Assembly (NCBI GenBank): GCA_030682835.1
Contig: JAUXNG010000030.1
Location: forward strand, 1-37,804
Reading direction: 5' to 3'
DNA: 37,804 nt
From: Hydrogenophaga sp.
GTDB lineage: Bacteria; Pseudomonadota; Gammaproteobacteria; Burkholderiales; Burkholderiaceae_C
Below the pieces are notes generated by a model. The model made no database searches, was not told the origin of the DNA, and saw only the letters and a program-made list of their open reading frames with translations. Every line of letters starts with the position of its first letter. The stretch's first letter is position 1. A program made the translations under genes and the position numbers. Shown one piece after another: positions 10,132-18,531 of this stretch.

Positions 10132-10869
10132 TCAGCCCATGTGCAGGCCACCATTGACCGAGAAGTCGGCGCCGGTGGCGTAGCCGCCCTCTTCGCTGGC
10201 GAGCCAGGCGATGATGGAAGCGATCTCGCTGGGCTTGCCCAGACGCTTGACGGGCACGGTGGCGACGATCTTTTCCAGCACGTCGGGGCGGATGGCGTTG
10301 ACCATGTCGGTGCCGATGTAGCCCGGGCTCACGGTGTTGACCGTCACGCCCTTGTTGGCCAGTTCCTGCGCCAGGGCCATCGAGAAGCCGTGCATGCCGG
10401 CCTTGGCGGCCGAGTAGTTGGTCTGGCCGGCCTGGCCCTTCTCACCGTTCACCGACGAGATGTTGATGATGCGGCCCCAGCCCTTTTCCACCATGTCGGC
10501 CACGACCTGCTTGGTCACGTTGAACATGGAGTCCAGGTTGGTGTTCATCACGGCGTCCCAGTCCTCGCGCGACATCTTCAGGAACATACGGTCCTTCGTG
10601 ATACCCGCGTTGTTCACCAGCACGTCGATGGTGCCGTGCTCGGCCTTGGTCTTGGTGAAAGCCTCGACCGTGGAATCCCAGTCGCCCACGTTGCCGACCG
10701 ATGCGTAGAAGGTGTAGCCCTGCGCCTTCTGCTCGTCCAGCCACTTCGTGAAGTCACGGGTGGGGCCACAGCCGGCGATCACCTTGAAGCCCTCCTGGTG
10801 CAGACGCTGGCAGATCGCGGTACCAATGCCGCCCATGCCGCCGGTGACGTACGCTACTTTTTGACTCAT
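10132..10869 (-). CDS. phaB: Acetoacetyl-CoA reductase PhaB
   Basis: A 245-residue short-chain dehydrogenase, second enzyme of polyhydroxybutyrate synthesis: acetoacetyl-CoA plus NADPH gives (R)-3-hydroxybutyryl-CoA. It has the cofactor motif TGGMGGIG (9-16), NNAG (86-89), the catalytic serine in INISSVNGEKGQAGQ, Tyr152 and Lys156 (YSAAK), and SPGYIGTDM. GEKGQ and GGLHMG at the C-terminus are typical of PhaB. A strong AAGAGGAGA ribosome binding site precedes the ATG. It is the last gene of phaC-phaA-phaB, 154 bp after phaA with a structured repeat in the gap, and is followed by a strong terminator. Confidence 0.96.
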   Translation of the reverse strand: MSQKVAYVTGGMGGIGTAICQRLHQEGFKVIAGCGPTRDFTKWLDEQKAQGYTFYASVGNVGDWDSTVEAFTKTKAEHGTIDVLVNNAGITKDRMFLKMSREDWDAVMNTNLDSMFNVTKQVVADMVEKGWGRIINISSVNGEKGQAGQTNYSAAKAGMHGFSMALAQELANKGVTVNTVSPGYIGTDMVNAIRPDVLEKIVATVPVKRLGKPSEIASIIAWLASEEGGYATGADFSVNGGLHMG

Positions 10870-10947
10870 GTTGTCTTCTCCTCTTGGTGGTGCCGAATGG
10901 CGTTAAAAAACTTGTTGGGCAGCAGGTGCCTAAACCCAGATCAGCGC

Positions 10948-11014
10948 GGAACCGGCTCCGCCGGGCCGCTGCTGATGCCCCCTTGAGGGGGTGACGCCGC
11001 AGGCGGCGCGGGGG
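10948..11014 (+). repeat. Structured repeat, copy 2 (phaA-phaB gap)
   Basis: About 67 bp, starting 10 bp after the phaA stop. It is made of three consecutive self-complementary blocks: CCGGC-TCC-GCCGG, CCCCC-TTGA-GGGGG and GCCGC-AG-GCGGC. It matches the copy at 12272-12337 over most of its length, in the same orientation. It can fold on the pha mRNA and may pause, protect or attenuate the transcript (inference). Confidence 0.75.
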
Positions 11015-11023
11015 TGATCGTGT

Positions 11024-12202
11024 TCAGCGCTCCACCGCCAGCGACACACCCATACCGCCGCCGATGCACAGCGCGGCAACACCCTTCTTGGCACCGCTGC
11101 GCTGCATTTCGTGCAGCAGCGTCACCAGAATGCGGCAGCCGGACGCACCGATGGGGTGGCCGATGGCGATGGCGCCACCGTTCACGTTCACCTTGGCGGG
11201 GTCGATGTCGAGCGCCTGGTTCACGGCGCAGGCCTGGGCGGCAAAGGCTTCGTTCAGCTCGAACAGATCCACGTCGGCCGCTTTCCAGCCGGCGCGCTGC
11301 AGCGCTTTCTGGGTGGCCGACACCGGGCCCATGCCCATGGTGGCCGGGTCCAGACCGGTGGTGCCGAAGGCCGCGATGCGGGCCAGAGGCGTCAGGCCAA
11401 GGGCGGCGGCCTTCTTGGCGGTCATGACCATGACGGCAGCGGCGCCGTCGTTAATGCCGGATGCATTGCCGGCCGTGACGGAACCGGCCTTGTCGAAGGC
11501 GGGGCGCAGGCCAGCCAGCACCTCGGCGGTGGTCTTGGCGTTGATGAACTCGTCGTTGTTGAATAGGACCGGGTCGCCCTTGCGCTGGGGGATGCTCACG
11601 CCCACGATTTCGTCGGCGAACTTGCCGGCAGCCTGCGCCGCAGCGGCCTTGCGCTGGCTGGCAGCGGCCAGCGTGTCCTGCATCTCGCGGCTGATGCCAT
11701 GGGCTTTGGCCACGTTCTCGGCGGTGATGCCCATGTGGTATTGGTTGTACACATCCCACAGGCCGTCAACGATCATGGTGTCGACCATCTTCCACTCACC
11801 CATGCGCTGGCCGTCGCGGCTGCCGTTCAAGACGTGCGGGCTGGCGCTCATGTTTTCCTGGCCACCGGCCACCACGATCTCGCTGTCGCCCCAGGCCACG
11901 GCCTGCGCGGCCAGCATCACGGCCTTCAGACCGGAGCCGCACACGGCGTTGATGGTGAGTGCCGGCGTTTCCTTGGCCACGCCGGCTTTCATCATGGCCT
12001 GACGGGCCGGGTTCTGGCCCACGCCCGCTGCCAGCACCTGGCCCATGATCACCTCGCCCACCGCATCAGCGGGCAGGCCGCTGCGCTCCAGCAGGGCCTT
12101 GATGACGATGGAACCCAGCTCGGTGGCAGGCACTTTGGCGAGCGAGCCGCCGAATTTGCCCACAGCGGTGCGGGCGGCTGAAACGATGACGATGTCTTCC
12201 AT
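11024..12202 (-). CDS. phaA: Acetyl-CoA acetyltransferase (beta-ketothiolase) PhaA
   Basis: A 392-residue thiolase that condenses two acetyl-CoA to acetoacetyl-CoA, the first step of polyhydroxybutyrate synthesis. The nucleophile Cys88 is in NAVCGSGLKA, His349 in AIGHPIGASG and the second active-site cysteine Cys379 in LCIGGGMG; all three match the biosynthetic thiolase pattern. The start MEDIVIVSAARTAVGKF is the standard N-terminus and has an AAGAGGAG-like site upstream. It lies 144 bp after phaC, with the first copy of the structured repeat in the gap. A degradative FadA-type thiolase is less likely because of the operon context. Confidence 0.96.
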   Translation of the reverse strand: MEDIVIVSAARTAVGKFGGSLAKVPATELGSIVIKALLERSGLPADAVGEVIMGQVLAAGVGQNPARQAMMKAGVAKETPALTINAVCGSGLKAVMLAAQAVAWGDSEIVVAGGQENMSASPHVLNGSRDGQRMGEWKMVDTMIVDGLWDVYNQYHMGITAENVAKAHGISREMQDTLAAASQRKAAAAQAAGKFADEIVGVSIPQRKGDPVLFNNDEFINAKTTAEVLAGLRPAFDKAGSVTAGNASGINDGAAAVMVMTAKKAAALGLTPLARIAAFGTTGLDPATMGMGPVSATQKALQRAGWKAADVDLFELNEAFAAQACAVNQALDIDPAKVNVNGGAIAIGHPIGASGCRILVTLLHEMQRSGAKKGVAALCIGGGMGVSLAVER

Positions 12203-12271
12203 GGAATGCTCCTCTTATGAATTGGAAAATGTGCTGGTGCGCCAAGGCCTTCGCCCCACCAAGGACACCGA

Positions 12272-12337
12272 GGAACCGGCTTGGCCGGGCCTCAGGTGTC
12301 GCCCCCTGGGGAGTGACGCCGCAGGCAGCGCGGGGGG
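12272..12337 (+). repeat. Structured repeat, copy 1 (phaC-phaA gap)
   Basis: About 66 bp, starting 10 bp after the phaC stop. Hairpin blocks are CCGGC-TTG-GCCGG and GCCCCCTGGGG, then GACGCCGCAGGCAGCGCGGG. Compared with the copy at 10948-11014, the outer blocks are nearly identical and the differences fall in loops and in a short central stretch. The shared distance from the upstream stop codon points to one kind of element in both gaps. Confidence 0.75.
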
Positions 12338-12346
12338 ATCAACCGT

Positions 12347-14215
12347 TCAGGCTTTTGCCTGGACGTAGCTTCCAGGGGCTGGCTCGATCACGGCGTAGGT
12401 CTTGCCTTTGCCGTAGGTCTTGGGCGCAGCGATCTGCTTGCCCGCCAGTGGCTTGAGCCAGTCGGACCAGTCGGTCCACCAGCTGCCGGCGTGCTCGGTC
12501 GCGCTGGCGATCCATTCGTCAGCGGTCTGCGGGAACTTGCCGGCAGGGCCGATCCAGTGGCTGCGCTTTTTCTTGGAAGGCGGGTTGATCACGCCTGCAA
12601 TGTGGCCCGAGGCCCCCATGACGAAACGCTTCTTGCCCGGGAACACCTGCGTGCTGGCGTAGGCACCGCCGATGGGCACGATGTGGTCTTCGCGCGAACC
12701 GTAGATGTAGACCGGCAGCTTGACCTGGCGGAAATCGATCTTCTCGCCGCAGACCGTGGTCTTGCCGGGTTTGACGATGTTGTTCTCCAGGTACATGTTG
12801 CGCAGGTACCAGGCGTAGTACGGGCCAGGCAGGTTCGTGCTGTCGGAGTTCCAGTACAGCAGGTCGAACGGCGGTGGCGTTTCGCCCTTCAGGTAATTGC
12901 CCACCACGTAGTTCCACACCAGGTCGTTCGGGCGCAGGAAGGTGAAGGTCGTCGCCAGGTCTTGCCCCGGCATGAGACCGCCCTTGGCGAACTGCATCTC
13001 GCGCATCTTGACGAAGTTTTCGTCGATGAACACGTCGAGGATGCCGGTGTCGGTGAAGTCGATCAGCGTGGTGAGGAAGGTGGCGCTGTTCACCGGCTCT
13101 TCACCGCGGGCTGCCAGCACCGCCAGGGCCGTGCCCAGCATGGTGCCGCCCACGCAGAAGCCCAGCGCGTTGATGGTGTCAGCGCCAGTGATGTCCTGCG
13201 TCACACCAATGGCCTTGATGACGGCGTTCTCGATGTAGTCGTCCCAGGTCTTGTCGGCCATGGACGCGTCCGGGTTGCGCCAGCTCACCACGAAGGTGCG
13301 GTGCCCTTGCTCCACGCAGTAGCGGATGAACGAGTTCTCGGGCTGCAGGTCGAGGATGTAGAACTTGTTGATGCAGGGCGGCACCAGCAGGAAGGGCCGC
13401 TCGTACACCTTGGCGGTGAGGGGCTTGTATTCGATGAGCTGGAACAGCTCGTTCTCGAACACCACGGCACCCTCGGTGGTGGCCACGTTGCGACCCACCT
13501 CGAACAGGCTTTCATCCGTCATCGACACATGGCCCTGGCGCATGTCGTGCAACAGGTTGGCCACGCCTTTGGCAATGCTTTCGCCCTTGGTCTCCAGCGC
13601 CTTTTTCTGGGCTTCGGCGTTGAAGGCGAGGAAGTTGCTGGGCGCGCTGGCGTCGATCCACTGCTGCACCGCGAAGCGCACGCGGGTGCGGGTCTTGGCA
13701 TCGCCTTCCACAGCGTCTGCCATGGCCATGAGCGTGCGGGCATTCAGCAGGTAGACAGCCGCGGAGAAAGCCGCCACTGGGTTGCTGGTCCAGGCTTCGG
13801 ACGCAAAGCGCCGGTCGCCCTGCGGCTTGGCGTCCAGGCCCTGGTTCCAGAGACCGGCCACATCCTTCAGGTAGGTGTTCTGGATCTCGAGCAGCTTGGC
13901 CGGATCAAATGCCACCTGATGGCCCGCAGCCTTGCTGAACAGGTCGTTCATGGCCGGGAAAGAACCCATGGACCCGGTGGCACCGGGCATCATGCCGGAT
14001 GCCAGGGTGGGAATGGGCATGCCGAAGGGATTGCTGGTGCCGGGTTGCGGCATGAAGGCCTTGAGCGCGGCAAAAGGATCGGCGCCTGCCGGCCCGGTGG
14101 CAGCGCTGGCACCCGGCGCAGACTGGGCCATCTGCGTCCACTGGTTGATGAGGTTTTGCTGGAAGGTCTGGGCGGCTTCCAGCCAGGGTTGAACCGGGGG
14201 TTTCCCAGATGTCAT
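12347..14215 (-). CDS. phaC: Class I poly(3-hydroxyalkanoate) polymerase PhaC
   Basis: A 622-residue polymerase that links (R)-3-hydroxybutyryl-CoA into polyester on the granule surface. The alpha/beta-hydrolase core contains the lipase-like box GFCVGG with catalytic Cys354, Asp510 in SREDHIVPIG and His538 in GASGHIAGVINPP. The N-terminal segment of about 100 residues is rich in Ala, Gly, Met and Pro and poorly conserved, and the protein is somewhat longer than the roughly 590 residues of the Cupriavidus enzyme. The start at 14215 has AGGAGA upstream. It is the first gene of phaC-phaA-phaB. No phasin or phaR gene is in the window. The C-terminal SHWIGPAGKFP and WWTDWSDWL blocks are typical of class I enzymes. 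Confidence 0.96.
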   Translation of the reverse strand: MTSGKPPVQPWLEAAQTFQQNLINQWTQMAQSAPGASAATGPAGADPFAALKAFMPQPGTSNPFGMPIPTLASGMMPGATGSMGSFPAMNDLFSKAAGHQVAFDPAKLLEIQNTYLKDVAGLWNQGLDAKPQGDRRFASEAWTSNPVAAFSAAVYLLNARTLMAMADAVEGDAKTRTRVRFAVQQWIDASAPSNFLAFNAEAQKKALETKGESIAKGVANLLHDMRQGHVSMTDESLFEVGRNVATTEGAVVFENELFQLIEYKPLTAKVYERPFLLVPPCINKFYILDLQPENSFIRYCVEQGHRTFVVSWRNPDASMADKTWDDYIENAVIKAIGVTQDITGADTINALGFCVGGTMLGTALAVLAARGEEPVNSATFLTTLIDFTDTGILDVFIDENFVKMREMQFAKGGLMPGQDLATTFTFLRPNDLVWNYVVGNYLKGETPPPFDLLYWNSDSTNLPGPYYAWYLRNMYLENNIVKPGKTTVCGEKIDFRQVKLPVYIYGSREDHIVPIGGAYASTQVFPGKKRFVMGASGHIAGVINPPSKKKRSHWIGPAGKFPQTADEWIASATEHAGSWWTDWSDWLKPLAGKQIAAPKTYGKGKTYAVIEPAPGSYVQAKA

Positions 14216-14263
14216 GCGTGTCTCCTGTGGTTTTGTCTGCGGCTTATGATCGTCCCCTCGGGG

Positions 14264-14292
14264 AAGATGTTCCGGGTTTTCCCTAGTGTCAA
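14264..14292 (-). promoter_or_regulatory. Possible phaC promoter
   Basis: On the minus strand a perfect -35 hexamer TTGACA (14292-14287) is followed after 17 bp by a weak -10, CATCTT (14269-14264), about 50 bp before the phaC ATG. The spacer is filled by the palindrome-like GGGTTTTCCC block described separately. The poor -10 would fit an activated promoter. Confidence 0.45.
14273..14286 (+). promoter_or_regulatory. Motif CGGGTTTTCCCTAG, copy 1
   Basis: This 14-mer lies between the divergent phaC and the small membrane protein gene, inside the spacer of the possible phaC promoter. The identical 14-mer occurs at 27308-27321, upstream of the TRAP binding protein gene. The core GGG-TTTT-CCC is an interrupted inverted repeat. 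A shared regulator is the simplest reading (inference). Confidence 0.4.
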
Positions 14293-14352
14293 GTCAGTGG
14301 CCTTCAGTTCGCTGACAAATGGTTCCCATCTTCCCGGCACGCAAGGATTGTT

Positions 14353-14700
14353 GTGTATCTGGTTGTGATCGGTTGGATGTACGTGGTGCTCATGATGGCG
14401 GTTGCCGAGGCATCGAATACCACGGGGACTGTCCTGGGAGCCATTGTGACCTTTTTTCTATACGGTTTGCTCCCCGTCGTACTGGTGGTTTACCTGATGC
14501 GCTCGCCCCAGCGCCGCAAGGCCATCAAGAACCGGGAAGCCGCCGAAGACGCTGCCCGACAGGCAGCTTCGGCGTCAGTCAACCCTACATCAGACGCGCC
14601 AGATGCAGGCGGCCATGCGGCCCGTGCTGCCGAGGCGGCCGGCGTCGCGACGGTGGGAGAAGAAGCTCCCCGGGTTGGAGACGGTGCACCACGGCCTTGA
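14353..14700 (+). CDS. Small inner-membrane protein of unknown function
   Basis: A 115-residue protein. The start is a GTG with AAGGA six bases upstream; an ATG eight codons later is the alternative. Residues 1-21 and 26-49 are hydrophobic and form two membrane segments (YLVVIGWMYVVLMMAV; LGAIVTFFLYGLLPVVLVVYLM). A basic stretch follows (RSPQRRKAIKNREAAED), then a low-complexity Ala-rich tail. I recognise no function. The last 111 bp overlap the 3' end of the convergent pgeF gene, so the tail may be constrained by pgeF rather than by its own role. It is divergent from phaC. Confidence 0.65.
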   Translation: MYLVVIGWMYVVLMMAVAEASNTTGTVLGAIVTFFLYGLLPVVLVVYLMRSPQRRKAIKNREAAEDAARQAASASVNPTSDAPDAGGHAARAAEAAGVATVGEEAPRVGDGAPRP

Positions 14701-15447
14701 GCCGTCGTTGCCATACACCTGGCTGAAGCCCATGGCGGTCAGCCGCTGACGTGCCAGCATGGGCAGGTTGGCCAGCAGCTTGCCACCGGGTTGCTCACGA
14801 AACGCCTGCGCTGACTCCGGGCTTGAAGCGACGAAGGCGTCGCGCACTTCCCCGCCCACTTCAAAGGCTTCCGGCCCAATGCAGGGTCCGAGCCACACCA
14901 CAGTATCAGCCGCCACCTGGGCCGCAGAGACATCTGCAGACGCGGAACATTCACGCCCGACAGCGACCACCAGTGCCTGCAGCGTGGTTTCCAGGACGCC
15001 CTGTGCAGCCGGCTCCGCACTTCCCGCCAGGCCGCGCCACCCGGCGTGCGCTGCAGCCACCACCCGGCCCGAGCGATGGGCGAACAGGACCGGCAGGCAA
15101 TCGGCCACCATCACCGTGCAGGCGACATCGGGCGCGGTGCTCAGGCAGGCGTCCGCCACCGAAGCGTCAGGGGTGGCATGGTCCAGTGTGAGAACCTGGG
15201 TGCCATGGACCTGCTGCAGAAACACCGGCCGAACGCCCAGTGCCTGCGCCAGCCGGGTGCGGTTGGACGCCACCGCAGCCGGGTCGTCGCGCACATGGTC
15301 GCCCAGGTTCAGGCTGTCGAAGGGCGGTGCCGAGACGCCGCCGGCGCGGGTGGTGAACACGGCGCGTATACCCGCGGGCGCAGGCCAGTCGGGGACGATC
15401 CAGCCGCGAGATGCCAGCCCGTCAGCGCCCGCCTCAGGCTTCTGCAT
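14590..15447 (-). CDS. pgeF: PgeF/YfiH laccase-domain protein (peptidoglycan editing factor)
   Basis: A 285-residue protein of the YfiH/DUF152 family, often called multicopper polyphenol oxidase. In E. coli it removes wrongly inserted amino acids from peptidoglycan precursors; zinc-dependent nucleoside activities are reported for relatives. Motifs: VFTTRAGGVSAPPFDSLNLG, VFLQQVHGTQV, MVADCLPVLFA, AAHAGWRGLAG and GPCIGPEAFEVG, with the His and Cys residues of the conserved metal site all present. The start at 15447 (MQKPEAG) overlaps the maiA stop by 14 bp, suggesting translational coupling. The C-terminus FFSHRRDAGRLGSTGRMAACIW is normal for the family, so the 111-bp overlap with the convergent membrane protein gene is real coding overlap and not a pgeF extension. 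Confidence 0.93.
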   Translation of the reverse strand: MQKPEAGADGLASRGWIVPDWPAPAGIRAVFTTRAGGVSAPPFDSLNLGDHVRDDPAAVASNRTRLAQALGVRPVFLQQVHGTQVLTLDHATPDASVADACLSTAPDVACTVMVADCLPVLFAHRSGRVVAAAHAGWRGLAGSAEPAAQGVLETTLQALVVAVGRECSASADVSAAQVAADTVVWLGPCIGPEAFEVGGEVRDAFVASSPESAQAFREQPGGKLLANLPMLARQRLTAMGFSQVYGNDGSRPWCTVSNPGSFFSHRRDAGRLGSTGRMAACIWRV

Positions 15448-16075
15448 CGGGGCAGGCCGAGGGCTGCGCCTGCTTGAACGCGGGCAAGGCCATGCAAGCC
15501 TCGAACGCGGCCATGGTGCGAGGCAGGCCGTCGAAGTTCGTGTTGAAGCGCTGGCCGTTGAAGATCTGCGGCACGAGGCAGCAGTCGGCCAGCGTGGGCG
15601 TTTCACCAAAACAGTAGGTCGACGCTGGCTGCTGGGCCAGCTGGCGCTCGAAAGTCTCCAGACCGCTGCGCACCCAGTGGCGGTACCAGGTGTTCTTGGC
15701 CTCTTCCTGCACCTGCAGCTCTCTGGTCAGGTACTTCAGCACCCGCAGGTTGTTGATGGGATGGATCTCGCAGGCGATCGACTGGGCCAGCGCGCGCACG
15801 CGCGCACGGCCCAGCGCAGCGGCCGGCCGCAGCGGCACGGCGGGATGCGTTTCGTCGAGGTACTCGATGATGGCCATGGACTGCGACAGGCGCGTGCCGT
15901 CGTCCAGCTCCAGCAGCGGCACCAGGCCGTCGGCGGCGATGTCGCTGTAGGCGGGCAATTTGTGGTCGCCCCGGGCCAGGTGGACCGGCACGTACTCATA
16001 GGGCAGGCCCTTGAGCGCGAGCGCGATTCGCACGCGGAAAGAGGCCGACGAACGGAAGTAGTTGTAGAGCTTCAT
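15434..16075 (-). CDS. maiA: Maleylacetoacetate or maleylpyruvate isomerase (zeta-class GST)
   Basis: A 213-residue glutathione-dependent cis-trans isomerase. The N-terminal thioredoxin-like domain starts MKLYNYFRSSASFRVRIALALKG, with the SSxS-type motif SSASFRVR that marks zeta-class enzymes, followed by YLDETHPAVPL and the helical domain (EIHPINNLRVLKYL, TLADCCLVPQIFNGQRF). Sequence alone does not separate maleylacetoacetate isomerase (tyrosine route) from maleylpyruvate isomerase (gentisate route). A fumarylpyruvate-hydrolase-like gene lies 10.5 kb away at 26593, which would fit the second. The start at 16075 begins at the family N-terminus. It lies 39 bp after the slipin gene and overlaps pgeF. 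Confidence 0.9.
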   Translation of the reverse strand: MKLYNYFRSSASFRVRIALALKGLPYEYVPVHLARGDHKLPAYSDIAADGLVPLLELDDGTRLSQSMAIIEYLDETHPAVPLRPAAALGRARVRALAQSIACEIHPINNLRVLKYLTRELQVQEEAKNTWYRHWVRSGLETFERQLAQQPASTYCFGETPTLADCCLVPQIFNGQRFNTNFDGLPRTMAAFEACMALPAFKQAQPSACPDAEA

Positions 16076-16114
16076 GGCGCAAGGATATACGCCCACACGC
16101 TGCAGTGCAGCCGT

Positions 16115-16945
16115 TCAGGGCTCCGTGCGCACCTCGGCTTCGGACAGCACGCGGGGCGACACAGGTGCGGGCTGGGGCGCGCCCGGCGGGTTCACTTTTT
16201 CCAGCATGCGCCCCAGCAGGTCCATGGGCAGCGGGAAGACGATCGTGGACGCCCGGTCGCCGGCCACCTGCGTCATGGTCTGCAGGTAGCGCAGCTGCAT
16301 GGCCTCGGGCTGCTGGGCCAGCATCTGGGCCGCTTCCAGCAAGGACACGGCGGCCTGCTTCTCGCCTTCGGCGTGGATCACTTTGGCGCGCCGCTCGCGT
16401 TCGGCTTCGGCCTGGCGGGCAATGGCGCGCACCATGGATTCGTTCAGGTCAATGTGCTTGATCTCGACATTGGTCACCTTGATGCCCCATGCATCGGTCT
16501 GCGAATCCAGGATCTGCTGCACGTCCAGATTCAGCCGCTCACGCTCGGCCAGCATTTCGTCCAGCTCGTGCTTGCCGAGCACCACTCGAAGCGTGGTCTG
16601 GGCCAGCTGGCTGGTGGCCATGAGGTAGTTTTCCACCTGGATGATGGCTTTTTCGGGGGCCACCACGCGGAAGAACACCACCGCGTTGACCTTCACCGAC
16701 ACGTTGTCGCGCGAGATCACGTCCTGCGGCTCCACATCCATCGTGACCACGCGCAGGTCGACCCGCATCATCTGCTGCAGCCCCGGGATCACCAGAATCA
16801 GCCCGGGACCCTTCACGCTCCAGAAGCGCCCGAGCTGGAACACCACGCCACGCTCGTACTCGCGCAGCACGCGCACCGACACCACCAGCAGGATGACCAC
16901 CAGGGGAATGAGGAAGGTGCCAAAACCGAGGCCGAAATTAAACAT
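16115..16945 (-). CDS. Slipin, SPFH/band 7 (stomatin-like) membrane protein
   Basis: A 276-residue membrane-anchored scaffold protein. One N-terminal membrane segment ([20 protein letters not shown]) is followed by the band 7 domain: [54 protein letters not shown] and [27 protein letters not shown] coiled stretch rich in Arg, Glu and Ala follows ([24 protein letters not shown]), then a Pro-rich C-terminal tail. The ATG at 16945 overlaps the 3' end of the NfeD-type protease gene by 8 bp. Slipin and NfeD pairs are a classic two-gene operon, in which the protease can cleave the slipin C-terminus in archaeal relatives. Confidence 0.94.
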   Translation of the reverse strand: MFNFGLGFGTFLIPLVVILLVVSVRVLREYERGVVFQLGRFWSVKGPGLILVIPGLQQMMRVDLRVVTMDVEPQDVISRDNVSVKVNAVVFFRVVAPEKAIIQVENYLMATSQLAQTTLRVVLGKHELDEMLAERERLNLDVQQILDSQTDAWGIKVTNVEIKHIDLNESMVRAIARQAEAERERRAKVIHAEGEKQAAVSLLEAAQMLAQQPEAMQLRYLQTMTQVAGDRASTIVFPLPMDLLGRMLEKVNPPGAPQPAPVSPRVLSEAEVRTEP

Positions 16946-18446
16946 GGCGGGGGTCTCCATCAGAGGGTTGCACGGGCGCCGATGCACCAGTTTCGGGTTG
17001 TACGGTCAGCACCAGGCCTGTCTGCCCGGTGACGCGAACTCGCTGGCCCACGGCGAGCGCAGGCCCTGTTGCGGCGGGCTGCACCCGCCAGCGTTCGCCA
17101 TGCACCTCGGCCCAGGCCTCGGTGCCCCGCATCTCCAGCACCACACCGCCAGCACCCAGCATGTGTGCCGCGCCCGTGATCTGCGGGGCGTGGCGCGAGC
17201 GCAGGGCCATGCGACCACCGGCCAGCACCGCGAAAGCCGCGGCAAGTGACATGCCCACCAGCAGGGGAATGGGCACGGCCACGTCGGGCACATCGCGGTC
17301 AAACAGCAGCAACCCACCCGCGAAGAGCGCCACCACGCCCCCCACGCCGAGCACACCGAAGGCCGGCACCACCAGTTCGGCCGCGAGCAAGGCAAAGCCC
17401 AGCAGGATCAGGGCCAGCGCGGCGTAGTTCACCGGCAGCAGCTGCAGCGCGAACAGCGCCAGCAGCAGCGCAATGGCGCCCACCGTACCGGGGATGCCAA
17501 AGCCCGGCGACGAGAACTCGAACATCAGTCCGTACACCCCGACCATGAGCAGGATGAAGGCCAGACTGGGGTTGGCGATGACGCTGAGCAGACGGTGGCG
17601 CCAGTCGGGTGGCTGGACGTCCATGCGCAGGTCGCGCGTCTGCAGCCGCTGCTCGCCGGTGGCCATGCGCACGCTGCGGCCGTCGATCTGGGCCAGCAGG
17701 TCGACCATGTCGGTGGCCACCACGTCGATGACGCGCTCGCGCAGCGCTTCGGCGGCGGTGAGGCTGACCGACTCGCGCACCGCGCGCTCGGCCCACTCGG
17801 CGTTACGACCGTGTTGCAGCGCCAGGCCGCGGATGAAGGCGGCGGCGTCGTTGACCTGCTTGGCGGTCATGGCGTCGCCCGCTGGCGGGGGACCCTCGCC
17901 TGCACCGCCCGGGCGGTCTGGCTGCGCGGGGCGCCCTGGCATGCCCATGGCCACCGGGGTGGCCGCGCCCAGCGAAGTGGCGGGCGACATGGCGGCAATG
18001 TGGCTGGCGTAGAGCATGTAGGTGCCTGCGCTGGCCGCGCGGGCACCGCGCGGGCTCACGTACGTGGCCACCGGCACCGGGGAGGCCAGCAGGGCCTGCA
18101 CGATCTGCCGCATGGCGCCGTCCAGCCCGCCCGGCGTGTCCAGCTCCAGCACCACCAGGGCAGCGCCCTGCGTCTGTGCGCGCTGCAGACCGCGCAACAC
18201 GTAATCGGCGCTGGCAGGGCCAATGGCGTCGCGCAGCGTGAGCACGACCACCGCCGTTCCAGCATCGGCGGCCCCAGACGTGGCAGGCACCTGGGCGGCT
18301 GCCGGCTGCATCCAACCGGCGATCAGCAGGAACAGAAGACCAAGGAAATGCCGCCAGCCCGGGCAAGGCAATGGCGATTTCGCATCCACCCGCGGGGTCG
18401 GCACCCGGGGTGGCGCCGGGCCAGGTGTCACAGGTCCTCTGGGCAT
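16938..18446 (-). CDS. NfeD1-type membrane-bound serine protease (ClpP-class)
   Basis: A 502-residue protein. A Pro-rich leader and a hydrophobic signal ([19 protein letters not shown], residues 34-52) come first. The ClpP-like domain follows, with LDTPGG (102-107) and the catalytic Ser139 in [11 protein letters not shown]; the second catalytic residue is probably Lys196 in MTAKQVND. Between them is a Pro/Gly-rich insertion (about 169-190) that makes the Ser-Lys spacing longer than in the archaeal prototype. Several membrane segments ([34 protein letters not shown] and others) and a C-terminal NfeD beta-barrel domain ([32 protein letters not shown]) complete it. The ATG at 18446 is set by GGAGG four bases upstream. 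It is the operon partner of the slipin. Confidence 0.92.
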   Translation of the reverse strand: MPRGPVTPGPAPPRVPTPRVDAKSPLPCPGWRHFLGLLFLLIAGWMQPAAAQVPATSGAADAGTAVVVLTLRDAIGPASADYVLRGLQRAQTQGAALVVLELDTPGGLDGAMRQIVQALLASPVPVATYVSPRGARAASAGTYMLYASHIAAMSPATSLGAATPVAMGMPGRPAQPDRPGGAGEGPPPAGDAMTAKQVNDAAAFIRGLALQHGRNAEWAERAVRESVSLTAAEALRERVIDVVATDMVDLLAQIDGRSVRMATGEQRLQTRDLRMDVQPPDWRHRLLSVIANPSLAFILLMVGVYGLMFEFSSPGFGIPGTVGAIALLLALFALQLLPVNYAALALILLGFALLAAELVVPAFGVLGVGGVVALFAGGLLLFDRDVPDVAVPIPLLVGMSLAAAFAVLAGGRMALRSRHAPQITGAAHMLGAGGVVLEMRGTEAWAEVHGERWRVQPAATGPALAVGQRVRVTGQTGLVLTVQPETGASAPVQPSDGDPRHV

Positions 18447-18531
18447 GCATCCTCCGGAACGGCGGAGCAAGCCCCCGCTTCAAACGGGGCGGCAAGGTGC
18501 GTGCCCAGGCACGCGGCCTGGTTGCGGCGGC

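Noticed and set aside
12491..14368. Plus-strand open frame of about 625 codons over phaC
   Set aside because: Antisense of phaC, which has its full catalytic triad.
14759..17032. Long plus-strand open frame over pgeF, maiA and the slipin gene
   Set aside because: Antisense shadow; all three minus-strand genes have intact family motifs.
18487..18503. Hairpin CCCCG-N7-CGGGG after the old-yellow-enzyme gene as a terminator
   Set aside because: Weak 5-bp stem with no T-tract; not enough support.
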